From: Clostridium sp. AT4
GTDB taxonomy: Bacteria > Bacillota > Clostridia > Lachnospirales > Lachnospiraceae
Reading direction: 5' to 3'
DNA length: 64,000 bases
NCBI RefSeq assembly: GCF_001517625.2
Contig: NZ_LN999828.1
Span: 1,070,303-1,134,302 of the forward strand
The stretch's first letter is position 1, and each line of letters starts with the position of its first letter. This document shows positions 26,825-36,858 of this stretch, in pieces. The notes under the pieces are model-generated. The model was not told the DNA's origin, did not search any database, and saw nothing but the letters and a program-made list of their open reading frames with translations. A program made the position numbers and the translations under genes.

Positions 26825-27898
26825 ATGACAAGAAACGATACACGGGTGGTCAGGATCGGAGACCGGGTGATCGGAGGAGGAAATCCGGTACTGATCCAGT
26901 CCATGTGCAATACAAAAACAGAGGATGTGGCGGCTACAGTGGCTCAGATCCTTAAACTGGAGGAGGCCGGATGCGAGATCATCCGGGTGGCTGTGCCAAC
27001 GATGGAGGCGGCAGAGGCCCTGAAACAGATAAAAAAGGAGATCCATATTCCCCTGGTGGCAGATATCCATTTTGATTATCGTCTTGCAGTGGCAGCCATA
27101 GAAAACGGAGCGGATAAGATCCGTATCAATCCCGGAAATATCGGAAGCAGGGAACGCGTGAAGGCTGTGGTAGATGCTGCAAAGGCGCGCCGGATTCCCA
27201 TCCGTGTAGGCGTAAACAGCGGTTCTCTGGAAAAGGATCTGATTGCAAAGTACGGGGGTGTGACTGCACAGGGGATTGTAGAAAGTGCGCTGGATAAGGT
27301 GAAAATGATAGAAGACATGGATTACGATCATCTGGTGATCAGCATTAAATCCTCAGACGTAATGATGTGCGTGAAAGCCCATGAGGAGATTGCCAAAAAG
27401 ACCGATTATCCGCTTCATGTAGGCATCACAGAATCCGGTACTCTTATGTCCGGAAATATTAAGTCCGCGGTAGGTCTGGGGATTATTCTGTACCAGGGAA
27501 TCGGAGACACGATCCGGGTATCTCTTACAGGCGATCCGGTGGAGGAAATCAAGTCTGCCAGGCGGATTTTAAAGACTCTGGGCTTAAGAAAAGGCGGAGT
27601 AGAGGTTGTTTCCTGTCCCACCTGCGGCCGCACGCGCATTGATCTGATCGGACTGGCCAACCGGGTAGAAACCATGGTTACCGGTCTTGAGGGACTGGAT
27701 GGCGTAAAGGTTGCTGTTATGGGCTGTGTGGTAAACGGACCGGGCGAGGCAAAAGAAGCAGATATCGGGATTGCAGGCGGAATCGGAGAGGGGCTTTTGA
27801 TCAAAAAAGGCGAAATTGTCCGAAAGGTGCCGGAGGAACAGCTGTTAAATGTGCTGAAAGAGGAATTAACAGCAATGGCAGTGGAAAGAAAGAAGTAA
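26825..27898 (+). CDS. ispG: (E)-4-hydroxy-3-methylbut-2-enyl-diphosphate synthase
   Basis: 357 residues. TIM-barrel segments ([25 protein letters not shown]) and the 4Fe-4S ligand region [11 protein letters not shown] are visible. It is the penultimate enzyme of the methylerythritol pathway. It follows rseP by 17 bp and precedes polC by 5 bp. Confidence 0.97.
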   Translation: MTRNDTRVVRIGDRVIGGGNPVLIQSMCNTKTEDVAATVAQILKLEEAGCEIIRVAVPTMEAAEALKQIKKEIHIPLVADIHFDYRLAVAAIENGADKIRINPGNIGSRERVKAVVDAAKARRIPIRVGVNSGSLEKDLIAKYGGVTAQGIVESALDKVKMIEDMDYDHLVISIKSSDVMMCVKAHEEIAKKTDYPLHVGITESGTLMSGNIKSAVGLGIILYQGIGDTIRVSLTGDPVEEIKSARRILKTLGLRKGGVEVVSCPTCGRTRIDLIGLANRVETMVTGLEGLDGVKVAVMGCVVNGPGEAKEADIGIAGGIGEGLLIKKGEIVRKVPEEQLLNVLKEELTAMAVERKK

Positions 27899-27902
27899 TT
27901 TT

Positions 27903-30900
27903 ATGGCGAAGAATTTTCTGGAGGTATTTCCTTCACTGAATATTGCAGAGCCGCTTAGAGAGCTTTTAGCTCTGACAGAGGTAGAAAAGGTTACCTCTAC
28001 CAGAGATAGAAGCTCTATTCGCGTTTATGTGAAAAGCCCGCGGCTCATACACAAACAGAATATTTACGATCTGGAAAAGGGAATAAAGGATCAGCTTTTT
28101 CCTGACAAGCAGGTAACAGTAAAAATCCAGGAAAGATACCGTCTTTCCGGTCAGTATACGCCGGAAAAGCTGTTAAAGATCTATAAGGACAGCCTGCTTT
28201 TGGAACTGAAGCATTACAGCATCATCGAATACTCCATGTTCAGAAAATCACAGATCCGGTTTGAACAGGAGGATCTGATGGTACTGACCGTAGAGGATAC
28301 CATGGTGAACCGGGACCGGACCGGGGAGTTAAAACGGGTACTGGAAAAGGTTTTTGCAGAGCGCTGCGGCCTTCCGGTAGAGGTGCACTTTGCCTATATT
28401 CCCCCTTCCGGCGGAGAGCGCAGAAAACAGCTTGAGCGAAAGATTGAAAAGGAGGCACAGGCTATCTACTGGCGCAACCACAGGGAAGAGCTGGAAGCCA
28501 TGGGAGGCTTTTCGGCAGAGGGCCTGGAGGGAAAAGAGCTTTTAAAGCAGACGGCCGGCCCTCAGGATGCTCTGATGGAAGCTCCTCAGGACGGCGCCCC
28601 CTGGGATATGCTTATGGCACAGGCAGCTTCAGGAGAGGTGGGAAGCGGAGAGGAAGCGTCCCTTCAGGCTGTTCCGGCAGGAAATGCCGGGTCTGGAAGT
28701 ACCGGAACCGGAAACAACTCTCCCGGAAAGGAAAAGCGTCCCCAGTTAAATAAAGGGAGAAAGGGCTGGGGCCGGGATAATGGCTTTGGAGAGGATAAAA
28801 AGTTTTCTGTCAAGCGTTCGAATAATCCCGATGTGCTCTATGGCCGTGATTTTGAAGATGAATTTCTGGAAATTGAGACGATTGACGGTGAGATTGGAGA
28901 GGTTACCTTAAGAGGGCAGGTGCTTACCTGCGAAAGCCGGGAGCTTCGAAGCGGCAAATTTATCCTGACCTTTGATATTACGGATTTTACAGATACCATT
29001 ACAGCTAAAATGTTCATCCGTCCGGAGATTTTTGACGAGGTAAAAAATGTAATACAGAAGGGAATGTTCCTTAAGATCAAAGGCGTAACCACCATTGATA
29101 AATTTGACGGCGAACTGACCTTAGGTTCGATCGTGGGAATCAAAAAGGGCGAGGACTTTACCAGCAAGCGTATGGATACCAGCATTGAAAAGCGTGTGGA
29201 GCTTCACTGCCATACCAAGATGAGCGATATGGACGGTGTCTCAGAGGTAAAGGATATCATTAAGAGAGCTAAGAAATGGGGAATGACCTCAATCGCGGTG
29301 ACGGATCACGGCTGTGTCCAGGCCTTTCCGGATGCAAACCATGCGTTGGATAAGGGAGATCCCTTTAAGGTCATCTACGGGGTAGAGGGGTATCTGGTAG
29401 ACGATACAAAGCAGCTGGTGGAAAATTCAAAAGGACAGAGCTTTAAGGATTCCTATGTGGTTTTTGACATAGAAACCACCGGCTTCAGCCCGCTGAAAAA
29501 TAAGATCATTGAGATCGGGGCGGTAAAGGTAGTGGACGGAGCTATCACAGAGCGCTTTTCCACCTTTGTAAACCCGGATGTTCCCATTCCCTTTGATATA
29601 GAAAAGCTCACAGGCATCAATGACGCAATGGTGCTCCCCTATCCGCACATTGACGTTATCCTACCCCAGTTTCTGGAATTTGTAGGAGATTCCGCCCTGG
29701 TAGCTCACAATGCAGGCTTTGACGTGGGCTTTATCAGCCATTATGCGGAGGAACAGGGACTTCCCTTTCAGCCAACGGTTCTGGATACGGTATCCTTAGC
29801 CAGACTGCTTCTGCCGAATCTGAACCGTTTTAAGCTGGATACAGTGGCAAAAGCTCTGAACATTTCACTGGAAAATCATCACCGGGCCGTGGATGATGCA
29901 GAAGCCACGGCAGAGATCTTTGCGGCCTTTGTAAAGATGCTCCGGGATCGTGATATCGAAAATCTGGATCAGCTCAACCGCCTGAGCGCCATGGATGCCC
30001 ATACCATTATGAAGCTTCCCACCAACCACGTGATCATTCTGGCAAAAAATGATATCGGCCGCATTAACCTGTATCGTCTGGTGAGCTGGTCGCATCTGGA
30101 TTATTTTTCCAGACGTCCCAGAATCCCCAAAAGCGTTTTAAACGCACACAGAGAAGGACTTATTATCGGCTCTGCCTGTGAGGCAGGAGAGCTGTACCAG
30201 GCTCTTTTGAGAGGAGCGCCGGATGCAGAGATTGCCAGGCTGGTAAATTTTTATGATTATCTGGAAATCCAGCCTCTTGGAAATAATGCGTTTATGCTCA
30301 GGGACGAAAAAAGCACAGTAAAGACGAGGGACGATCTGATCGAGATCAACAAACGGATCGTAGATTTGGGCGCACAGTTTGGCAAGCTGGTCTGCGCTAC
30401 CTGCGATGTGCATTTTCTGGACCCTCAGGATGAGGTATACCGCCGGATCATCATGGCGGGGCAGGGCTTTAAGGACTCAGACGATCAGGCGCCTCTGTAT
30501 TTAAGGACCACAGAGGAAATGCTGGAAGAATTTGCCTATCTGGGGCCGGATAAGGCCTATGAGGTAGTGGTGACAAATACACGCAAAATCTCACAGATGT
30601 GTGAAAAGATCGCTCCGGTGCGGCCGGATAAATGTCCTCCGGTCATCCCGGATTCCGATAAGACGCTGACAAAGATCTGCTATGACAGAGCCCATGAAAT
30701 GTATGGGGATGATCTGCCTCAGATCGTAGTAGACCGTCTGGAGCGGGAACTTCATTCTATTATTACAAACGGTTTTGCGGTAATGTATATTATTGCACAG
30801 AAGCTGGTATGGAAATCCAATGAGGACGGATATCTGGTAGGTTCGCGAGGTTCTGTCGGTTCCTCCTTTGTGGCAACCATGTCTGGTATTACGGAGGTAA

Positions 30901-32528
30901 ACCCGCTAAGTCCCCATTACCACTGTCCCAAGTGCCGCTACTATGATTTTGATTCAGAGGAGGTAAAGTCATTTTCCGGTATGGCGGGCTGCGATATGCC
31001 CGATAAGGCCTGCCCGGTCTGCGGTACGCCTCTTGAAAAGGACGGATTTGATATTCCCTTTGAGACATTCCTTGGTTTTAAGGGCGATAAGGAGCCTGAT
31101 ATTGACTTAAACTTTTCCGGTGAGTACCAGAGTAAGGCTCATGATTACACAGAGGTTATTTTTGGAAAAGGTCAGACCTTCCGGGCAGGTACCATCGGTA
31201 CTCTGGCAGATAAGACGGCCTTTGGCTATGTAAAAAAATATTATGAGGAAAGGGGAACCAGAAAGCGCAACTGTGAGATCAACCGGATCGTCCAGGGCTG
31301 CGTAGGCGTGCGCCGTACCACAGGCCAGCATCCCGGAGGCATTATCGTGCTTCCGCTGGGAGAGGAGATTTATTCCTTTACTCCGGTGCAGCACCCGGCC
31401 AACGATATGACGACCTCCACCATAACGACCCACTTTGACTATCATTCCATTGACCACAACCTGTTAAAGCTGGATATTCTGGGACACGATGATCCCACCA
31501 TGATACGAATGCTCCAGGATCTGACTGGTCTTGACCCGGTTAAGGATATCCCTCTGGACAGTCCGGAGGTTATGAGCCTGTTTCAGAGCACTGAGGCGCT
31601 GGGGATCACTCCGGACGATATCGGAGGCTGTCCGCTGGGAGCATTGGGCGTACCTGAGTTTGGTACGGATTTTGCCATGCAGATGCTCCTTGATACAAAG
31701 CCGAAGTACTTTTCCGACCTGGTCCGGATCGCAGGACTGGCTCACGGTACGGATGTATGGCTGGGAAATGCCCAGACGTTAATCCAGGAGGGGAAGGCAA
31801 CCATTCAGACCGCCATCTGTACCCGAGATGATATTATGGTTTATCTGATCGCCAGAGGGATGGAGCAGGGGCTTTCCTTTACGATCATGGAGAGTGTGCG
31901 GAAGGGAAAGGGATTAAAACCTGAATGGGAAGAGGAAATGAAAGCCCACGGGGTGCCTGACTGGTATATCTGGTCCTGTAAAAAGATTAAATACATGTTC
32001 CCCAAGGCCCATGCGGCAGCTTACGTTATGATGGCGTGGCGGATCGCCTACTGCAAGATTTTTTATCCGTTAGCCTACTATGCAGCCTTTTTCAGTATCC
32101 GCGCCAATGCATTTTCCTATGAAATCATGTGCCAGGGCCGGGACAAGCTGGAGTACTATTTGGCAGATTATAAAAAACGGGCAGATACCCTGTCAAAAAA
32201 GGAACAGGATACATTAAGAGATATGAGGATTGTTCAGGAAATGTACGCCAGAGGCTTTGATTTTATGCCTCTTGATATCTACAGGGCAAAGGCAAGGGAT
32301 TTCCAGATCATTGATGGTAAGCTTATGCCTTCTTTAAGCAGTATTGACGGTCTGGGAGAAAAGGCAGCGGATGCGGTCGTTGATGCGGTAAAGGACGGCC
32401 CATTCCTGTCTGTGGAGGATTTTTCAAGCCGTACCCGCGTAAACGGAACGATCTGTGCCCTGATGTCGGATCTGGGACTTTTAAAGGATCTGCCCCAGTC
32501 CAATCAGCTTTCTCTGTTTGATCTGTAA
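27903..32528 (+). CDS. polC: DNA polymerase III alpha subunit, PolC type
   Basis: 1541 residues, the Gram-positive replicative polymerase. In order: N-terminal domain, a Gly/Ser-rich linker (about 235-285), OB domain, PHP domain with HCHTKMSD (about 434), a DEDDh 3'-5' exonuclease inserted in PHP (DIETTGFSP about 521), polymerase domains with a zinc-ribbon-like CPKCRYYDF ... CPVCG (about 1005-1045), and a C-terminal HhH region. The length is somewhat above typical PolC owing to the linker. It ends the isoprenoid/lipid cluster. Confidence 0.97.
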   Translation: MAKNFLEVFPSLNIAEPLRELLALTEVEKVTSTRDRSSIRVYVKSPRLIHKQNIYDLEKGIKDQLFPDKQVTVKIQERYRLSGQYTPEKLLKIYKDSLLLELKHYSIIEYSMFRKSQIRFEQEDLMVLTVEDTMVNRDRTGELKRVLEKVFAERCGLPVEVHFAYIPPSGGERRKQLERKIEKEAQAIYWRNHREELEAMGGFSAEGLEGKELLKQTAGPQDALMEAPQDGAPWDMLMAQAASGEVGSGEEASLQAVPAGNAGSGSTGTGNNSPGKEKRPQLNKGRKGWGRDNGFGEDKKFSVKRSNNPDVLYGRDFEDEFLEIETIDGEIGEVTLRGQVLTCESRELRSGKFILTFDITDFTDTITAKMFIRPEIFDEVKNVIQKGMFLKIKGVTTIDKFDGELTLGSIVGIKKGEDFTSKRMDTSIEKRVELHCHTKMSDMDGVSEVKDIIKRAKKWGMTSIAVTDHGCVQAFPDANHALDKGDPFKVIYGVEGYLVDDTKQLVENSKGQSFKDSYVVFDIETTGFSPLKNKIIEIGAVKVVDGAITERFSTFVNPDVPIPFDIEKLTGINDAMVLPYPHIDVILPQFLEFVGDSALVAHNAGFDVGFISHYAEEQGLPFQPTVLDTVSLARLLLPNLNRFKLDTVAKALNISLENHHRAVDDAEATAEIFAAFVKMLRDRDIENLDQLNRLSAMDAHTIMKLPTNHVIILAKNDIGRINLYRLVSWSHLDYFSRRPRIPKSVLNAHREGLIIGSACEAGELYQALLRGAPDAEIARLVNFYDYLEIQPLGNNAFMLRDEKSTVKTRDDLIEINKRIVDLGAQFGKLVCATCDVHFLDPQDEVYRRIIMAGQGFKDSDDQAPLYLRTTEEMLEEFAYLGPDKAYEVVVTNTRKISQMCEKIAPVRPDKCPPVIPDSDKTLTKICYDRAHEMYGDDLPQIVVDRLERELHSIITNGFAVMYIIAQKLVWKSNEDGYLVGSRGSVGSSFVATMSGITEVNPLSPHYHCPKCRYYDFDSEEVKSFSGMAGCDMPDKACPVCGTPLEKDGFDIPFETFLGFKGDKEPDIDLNFSGEYQSKAHDYTEVIFGKGQTFRAGTIGTLADKTAFGYVKKYYEERGTRKRNCEINRIVQGCVGVRRTTGQHPGGIIVLPLGEEIYSFTPVQHPANDMTTSTITTHFDYHSIDHNLLKLDILGHDDPTMIRMLQDLTGLDPVKDIPLDSPEVMSLFQSTEALGITPDDIGGCPLGALGVPEFGTDFAMQMLLDTKPKYFSDLVRIAGLAHGTDVWLGNAQTLIQEGKATIQTAICTRDDIMVYLIARGMEQGLSFTIMESVRKGKGLKPEWEEEMKAHGVPDWYIWSCKKIKYMFPKAHAAAYVMMAWRIAYCKIFYPLAYYAAFFSIRANAFSYEIMCQGRDKLEYYLADYKKRADTLSKKEQDTLRDMRIVQEMYARGFDFMPLDIYRAKARDFQIIDGKLMPSLSSIDGLGEKAADAVVDAVKDGPFLSVEDFSSRTRVNGTICALMSDLGLLKDLPQSNQLSLFDL

Positions 32529-32574
32529 AAAAGACAGCCGTTGCCATTTTATTTAATCTGTGTTATGATACGGA

Positions 32575-32602
32575 AGAGCTTTTTTTATAAAAAGCTCTTT
32601 TC
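32575..32602 (+). terminator. Intrinsic terminator after polC
   Basis: AGAGCTTTTT (32575-32584) and AAAAAGCTCT (32589-32598) form a perfect stem followed by TTTT. Confidence 0.7.
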
Positions 32603-32662
32603 CGGCTTTGCGGGGGAATGCATAAGGGCCGGAATACAAAAAAATTATGGGAGATATGAGAA

Positions 32663-34021
32663 ATGGAACGTGAAAAGTTTTCTTCCAGGCTGGGCTTTAT
32701 CCTGATTTCAGCAGGATGCGCCATCGGTCTGGGCAATGTATGGCGTTTTCCCTATATTGTGGGAAAATACGGTGGAGCCGCCTTTGTGCTGATCTACCTT
32801 GCTTTTCTTCTGGTCCTGGGACTTCCTATTGTAGTGATGGAGTTTGCCGTGGGCCGGGCCAGCAAAAAGAGCGCGGCTCTGTCCTTTGATCTGCTGGAAC
32901 CCAAGGGAAGCAAATGGCACCTGACAAAATATATAGCAATGGCCGGAAACTATATGCTGATGATGTTTTACACTACAGTAGCCGGCTGGATGCTTCTGTA
33001 CTTTTTTAAAATGCTCCGGGGCGACTTTAATGGACTTGATTCTGCCGGTACGGCAGAGGAATTCAGCAAAATGCTGGCTGATCCGGTGATCATGACGGTA
33101 TTTATGGTTGTCATTGTTCTGGTATGCTTTACCATCTGCGCGCAGGGACTTGTATCTGGCGTAGAGCGTATTACAAAGATCATGATGCTCCTTTTGTTCC
33201 TTTTAATGGTGGTATTGGCCGTTCATTCGGTACTGTTAGAGGGTGGTGCTCCGGGTCTTGAGTTTTATTTAAAGCCGGATTTCGGAAAGATGAAGGAGGC
33301 CGGACTGGGAGAAGCGATCTTTGCAGCTATGGGCCAGTCCTTCTTTACCTTAAGTATCGGAATCGGCGCTCTTGCGATTTTCGGAAGCTATATCGGCAAG
33401 GAAAAGAGACTTACCGGAGAGGCCATCAGCATTACTCTGTTAGATACCTCAGTTGCTTTTATGTCCGGTCTTATCATTTTCCCAGCCTGCTTTGCTTATG
33501 GGATCGAGCCTACATCCGGTCCGTCCCTTATCTTCATTACCCTTCCAAATGTATTTAACCATATGGCAGGGGGACAGCTGTGGGGCGCTCTGTTCTTTGT
33601 ATTTATGACCTTTGCGGCCCTGTCTACGGTAATCGCCGTGTTCCAGAATATCATTTCCTTTGCCACAGACCTGACCGGCTGTTCCGTTAAAAAGGCTGTG
33701 TTCTGGAATGTGATCGTAATCATCCTGCTGTCCATGCCGTGTGTTCTGGGCTTTAACGTCCTGAGCGGTATTCAGCCTCTGGGACCGGGAACCACCATTC
33801 AGGATCTGGAAGACTTTATTGTCAGCAATAACCTTCTCCCCATCGGAAGTGTGCTGTATCTGCTGTTCTGTACCAGCCGGTATGGATGGGGCTTTAAAAA
33901 CTTTGTAAATGAGGCAAATGAAGGAGAGGGGATTGCTTTCCCGACCTGGGCCAGAGTCTATGTGTCCTGTATCCTTCCTCTGATTGTACTGTTTATTTTG
34001 ATTGAAGGTTATATTGGATAA
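32663..34021 (+). CDS. Sodium-dependent transporter of the NSS/SNF family
   Basis: 452 residues with about eleven to twelve hydrophobic segments. The first helix carries the sodium/substrate-binding hallmark GCAIGLGNVWRFPYI; later GQSFFTLSIGIGAL and SGLIIFPACFAYG match MhsT/LeuT-like transporters. The family imports amino acids with Na+. Substrate is not determinable here. The gene is monocistronic between terminators. Confidence 0.9.
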   Translation: MEREKFSSRLGFILISAGCAIGLGNVWRFPYIVGKYGGAAFVLIYLAFLLVLGLPIVVMEFAVGRASKKSAALSFDLLEPKGSKWHLTKYIAMAGNYMLMMFYTTVAGWMLLYFFKMLRGDFNGLDSAGTAEEFSKMLADPVIMTVFMVVIVLVCFTICAQGLVSGVERITKIMMLLLFLLMVVLAVHSVLLEGGAPGLEFYLKPDFGKMKEAGLGEAIFAAMGQSFFTLSIGIGALAIFGSYIGKEKRLTGEAISITLLDTSVAFMSGLIIFPACFAYGIEPTSGPSLIFITLPNVFNHMAGGQLWGALFFVFMTFAALSTVIAVFQNIISFATDLTGCSVKKAVFWNVIVIILLSMPCVLGFNVLSGIQPLGPGTTIQDLEDFIVSNNLLPIGSVLYLLFCTSRYGWGFKNFVNEANEGEGIAFPTWARVYVSCILPLIVLFILIEGYIG

Positions 34022-34040
34022 TTTACAGATGTTCTCAAAG

Positions 34041-34070
34041 AACCTGCTCATCTATTTGGGCAGGTTTTTT
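34041..34070 (+). terminator. Intrinsic terminator after the sodium-dependent transporter
   Basis: AACCTGC (34041-34047) pairs with GCAGGTT (34060-34066), followed by TTTT. Confidence 0.8.
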
Positions 34071-34187
34071 GAAAATTGTAAACAGGGGGTAAAAATGGGT
34101 TTGAACTTTTTCGCAGCTATTTAAATACACGTTATGTGGGAGCTTTTTTGGATAACAGGAAAGTGTAAAAATCATGCAGAAACAATT

Positions 34188-34218
34188 ATGAGCCAGAGTT
34201 TCCTATACTCTGGCTCAT
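34188..34218. repeat. Perfect 12-bp inverted repeat before the D-amino acid island
   Basis: ATGAGCCAGAGT (34188-34199) and ACTCTGGCTCAT (34207-34218) form a stem without a strong T tract. It could be a factor-independent terminator relic or a protein-binding site. The rest of the 34071-34388 gap is AT-rich and shows no gene. Confidence 0.55.
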
Positions 34219-34388
34219 TTGATGTCTAAGAGTCCTGTCTCACTTGTCTATATAAAAAATTATACATTTATATAAGAAACGATTTTTGTAGATAAATAAA
34301 ATTGTATATTTTTGCAAATCAAATCGAGTTTTTAATATAAAAAGCAGTAAAAATATCTATCAAATACAGAATTATATAGAAATAATTA

Positions 34389-34417
34389 TTGACATTATAT
34401 ATAAAATATTCTATAAT
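34389..34417 (+). promoter_or_regulatory. Consensus sigma-A promoter of the 34.4-39.6 kb operon
   Basis: TTGACA (34389-34394), exactly 17 bp, TATAAT (34412-34417). It is 31 bp before the first gene's ATG. Confidence 0.85.
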
Positions 34418-34447
34418 ATGATTATCAATCCATAAGGGGGCAGTACA

Positions 34448-34840
34448 ATGAACAAACCAGAAGTTATCGAAACAAAATATTCTGTCAGAGACGGAGGACA
34501 TTATGTACCGGGCATAAAATACAATGGTGTTTTGTACATATCCGGTCAATTGTCGATTGATCCGGAAATAGGAAAAGTTCCTGAGGGAGGAGTAAAAGCA
34601 GAGGCAGCCCAGGCATTGAAGAATCTGCATACAGTTTTAAAAGAAGCAGGCTTAAATAAAGAAGATGTTCTCCAGTGCAGGGTATATCTTCCAGATGTTG
34701 CTTACTGGGGAGAGTTTAATCAGGTATACTCAGAATTTTTTGGAGCGCATAAACCTGCCAGGGTTGTTGTTCCGACGAATCATCTGTATGGAGGTTGTCT
34801 TGTGGAAATAGAAGCGGTTGCTGCCTGCGGAAAGGAGTAA
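34448..34840 (+). CDS. RidA-family enamine/imine deaminase
   Basis: 130 residues of the Rid (YjgF) fold. The conserved arginine of active deaminases is in PARVVVP (about residue 103) and the C-terminal glutamate region is VEIEAVAACGK. RidA hydrolyses 2-aminoacrylate and other enamine/imine intermediates to keto acids and ammonia. As first gene of the operon, six bases ahead of a PLP enzyme able to form such intermediates, it is probably a dedicated partner. Confidence 0.88.
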   Translation: MNKPEVIETKYSVRDGGHYVPGIKYNGVLYISGQLSIDPEIGKVPEGGVKAEAAQALKNLHTVLKEAGLNKEDVLQCRVYLPDVAYWGEFNQVYSEFFGAHKPARVVVPTNHLYGGCLVEIEAVAACGKE

Positions 34841-34846
34841 AAATTT

Positions 34847-35953
34847 ATGAACTATATGGAACTTGATACGCCTGCTCTGATAATTGACCGTGAGATTATG
34901 ATGGATAATCTCAGATTTATGCAGGATTATGCAGATAGAAAAAAGGTGGCGCTGCGGCCGCATACTAAAACTCATAAAATGCCGAAGCTTGCGCTGATTC
35001 AGGAGGACCTTGGAGCAAAAGGAATCACCGTAGCTAAGGTTGGGGAAGCAGAGGTAATGGCTGCTGCAGGGCTTAAAAATATTTTTATTGCAAATGAAAT
35101 TGTTGGAGCCGTAAAGCTTGCAAGAATTCGTAAGCTAGCAGAATCAATTGATATTTCCTTTGGCCTAGATTCGATTGATCAGGCGAAAATGATTGAAGCC
35201 GCATTTGAAGGTGCAGATAAGAAGGCGCAGGTGCTTATAGAAATTGAAGTAGGCGAGGAGCGGTCCGGCGTAATCGAACAGGATGATTATATAAAACTGC
35301 TTCATTATCTGAAAACATGCAAAAATATTTATCTGAAAGGCATTTTTTCTCATGATGGCAATTCATATGGAGCGGCAGATATTTCAGAATGTCGGAATAT
35401 TCATCTGACGGCTCAGAAACGGACACTGGAATTTGCTCGTTTGGCAAAAGAGGAGGGGATGGAGCTTGAAACGGTCAGTATCGGTTCTACTCCATCGATG
35501 ATGCATGATTTTCCGATTCTGGAGGGAGTTACGGAGATACGTCCGGGAACTTACATTTTCATGGATGCCTCTCAGGCAAATGCCTATGGCTCTCTGGACA
35601 GAAACGCTGCGACAGTTCTTACAACCATTATCAGCCGTCCGACTGCTGAACGGGTGATTACAGATGTTGGTGCAAAGGGAATTACAGCACAGACCAGAAG
35701 CAAAGGTTTTTGTGCCACACAGGGTCTTGGGCTTATTAAGGGATGGCCAGATGTTGAGATTTTCGATGTGTACGATGAACATGCGATTATTTATAATCAA
35801 CAATTCCGTGATCATGTAAAAGTGGGAGATAAGGTGGAAATTATCCCGAATCATATCTGTCCGGTAGTGAATCTTCATGAATATGCATATCTAGTATCGA
35901 AGGGACAGGTGATTGAAAAAATATCTGTAGAATGCAGGGGAAAACTTTTGTAA
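34847..35953 (+). CDS. D-threonine aldolase / D-serine dehydratase-like PLP enzyme
   Basis: 368 residues, alanine-racemase fold type III PLP enzyme. The PLP lysine motif is RPHTKTHK (residues 37-44, Lys41 the likely Schiff base), the mid-barrel SIGSTPSMM segment is near 205, and the metal-ligand motif NHICPVVN near 333-340 is that of the DSD/D-TA family. Members split D-beta-hydroxy amino acids either by dehydration or by retro-aldol cleavage. Which reaction occurs cannot be told; RidA beside it argues for the dehydratase or an imine-forming reaction. Confidence 0.82.
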   Translation: MNYMELDTPALIIDREIMMDNLRFMQDYADRKKVALRPHTKTHKMPKLALIQEDLGAKGITVAKVGEAEVMAAAGLKNIFIANEIVGAVKLARIRKLAESIDISFGLDSIDQAKMIEAAFEGADKKAQVLIEIEVGEERSGVIEQDDYIKLLHYLKTCKNIYLKGIFSHDGNSYGAADISECRNIHLTAQKRTLEFARLAKEEGMELETVSIGSTPSMMHDFPILEGVTEIRPGTYIFMDASQANAYGSLDRNAATVLTTIISRPTAERVITDVGAKGITAQTRSKGFCATQGLGLIKGWPDVEIFDVYDEHAIIYNQQFRDHVKVGDKVEIIPNHICPVVNLHEYAYLVSKGQVIEKISVECRGKLL

Positions 35954-35992
35954 TGTAAATCGGCTATTATAGATTATTTTGGAGGAATGCAT

Positions 35993-36820
35993 ATGACAAA
36001 ATTAAAAGCCGCAATGCTGCAGTCACATGTATATTCGGATAAAGCAGAAAATATCCGTGCTCTATGCGTAAATCTGGAAGAACTGGCAAAAGAGAAGCCG
36101 GATCTGGTAACGCTGCCTGAGATGTTTAACTGCCCTTATCAAAGCAGCAATTTCCCTGTCTATGCCGAAAAGGAAGGAGGAGAAACCTGGCAGGCTCTTT
36201 CTGCCCTGGCAGCAAAATATGGAATTTATCTTTCGGCGGGATCTGTTCCAGAAGTAGATGAACAGGGGCATATCTTTAACACTGCTTATGTATTTGACCG
36301 CAACGGAAAACAGATCGCTAAGCACCGGAAAATGCATCTGTTTGATATAGAGGTCGAAGGCGGACAGTCCTTTAAAGAATCCGATACGCTGACGCCTGGT
36401 GATCAGGTGACAGTGTTTGATACTGAATTTGGAAAAATGGGAATCTGTATTTGTTTTGACTTTCGTTTTCCGGAACTGGCGCGTCTGATGGTGCTTGAAG
36501 GTGCTCGGGTGATTCTGGTACCTGCCGCCTTTAATATGACAACGGGACCGGCTCACTGGGAAATCCTTTTCCGAACCAGGGCGTTAGACAATCAGGTTTA
36601 TACCCTTGGAACAGCCCCTGCAAGGGATGCTGATGCAGGTTATACATCCTGGGGGCATACAATAGCAGTTTCGCCCTGGGGTGACATAATGGGACAAATG
36701 GAAGAGAGGGAGGGCTTCATGATTCAGACTCTGGATCTTGACAAAGTAAAAAAAGTCAGACAGGAGCTCCCTTTGTTAAAAAACAGGAGAAGTGATATTT
36801 ATCTGTTGAAAAAGCAGTAA
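35993..36820 (+). CDS. Carbon-nitrogen hydrolase (nitrilase superfamily, omega-amidase/NIT2-like)
   Basis: 275 residues from ATG 35993 (GGAGG 8 bp upstream; ATG 35987 is too close). The Glu-Lys-Cys triad is visible in LPEMFNC, KHRKMHLF and GICICFDFRFPE (about residues 42, 111 and 152). The match to omega-amidase/NIT2-type enzymes suggests hydrolysis of an omega-amide of a keto acid, such as 2-oxosuccinamate. Substrate is inferred only. It is co-directional with neighbours. Confidence 0.85.
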   Translation: MTKLKAAMLQSHVYSDKAENIRALCVNLEELAKEKPDLVTLPEMFNCPYQSSNFPVYAEKEGGETWQALSALAAKYGIYLSAGSVPEVDEQGHIFNTAYVFDRNGKQIAKHRKMHLFDIEVEGGQSFKESDTLTPGDQVTVFDTEFGKMGICICFDFRFPELARLMVLEGARVILVPAAFNMTTGPAHWEILFRTRALDNQVYTLGTAPARDADAGYTSWGHTIAVSPWGDIMGQMEEREGFMIQTLDLDKVKKVRQELPLLKNRRSDIYLLKKQ

Positions 36821-36858
36821 GGGGATAATGGGAGCAAAAACAAAGGAGGTTTTCAAGA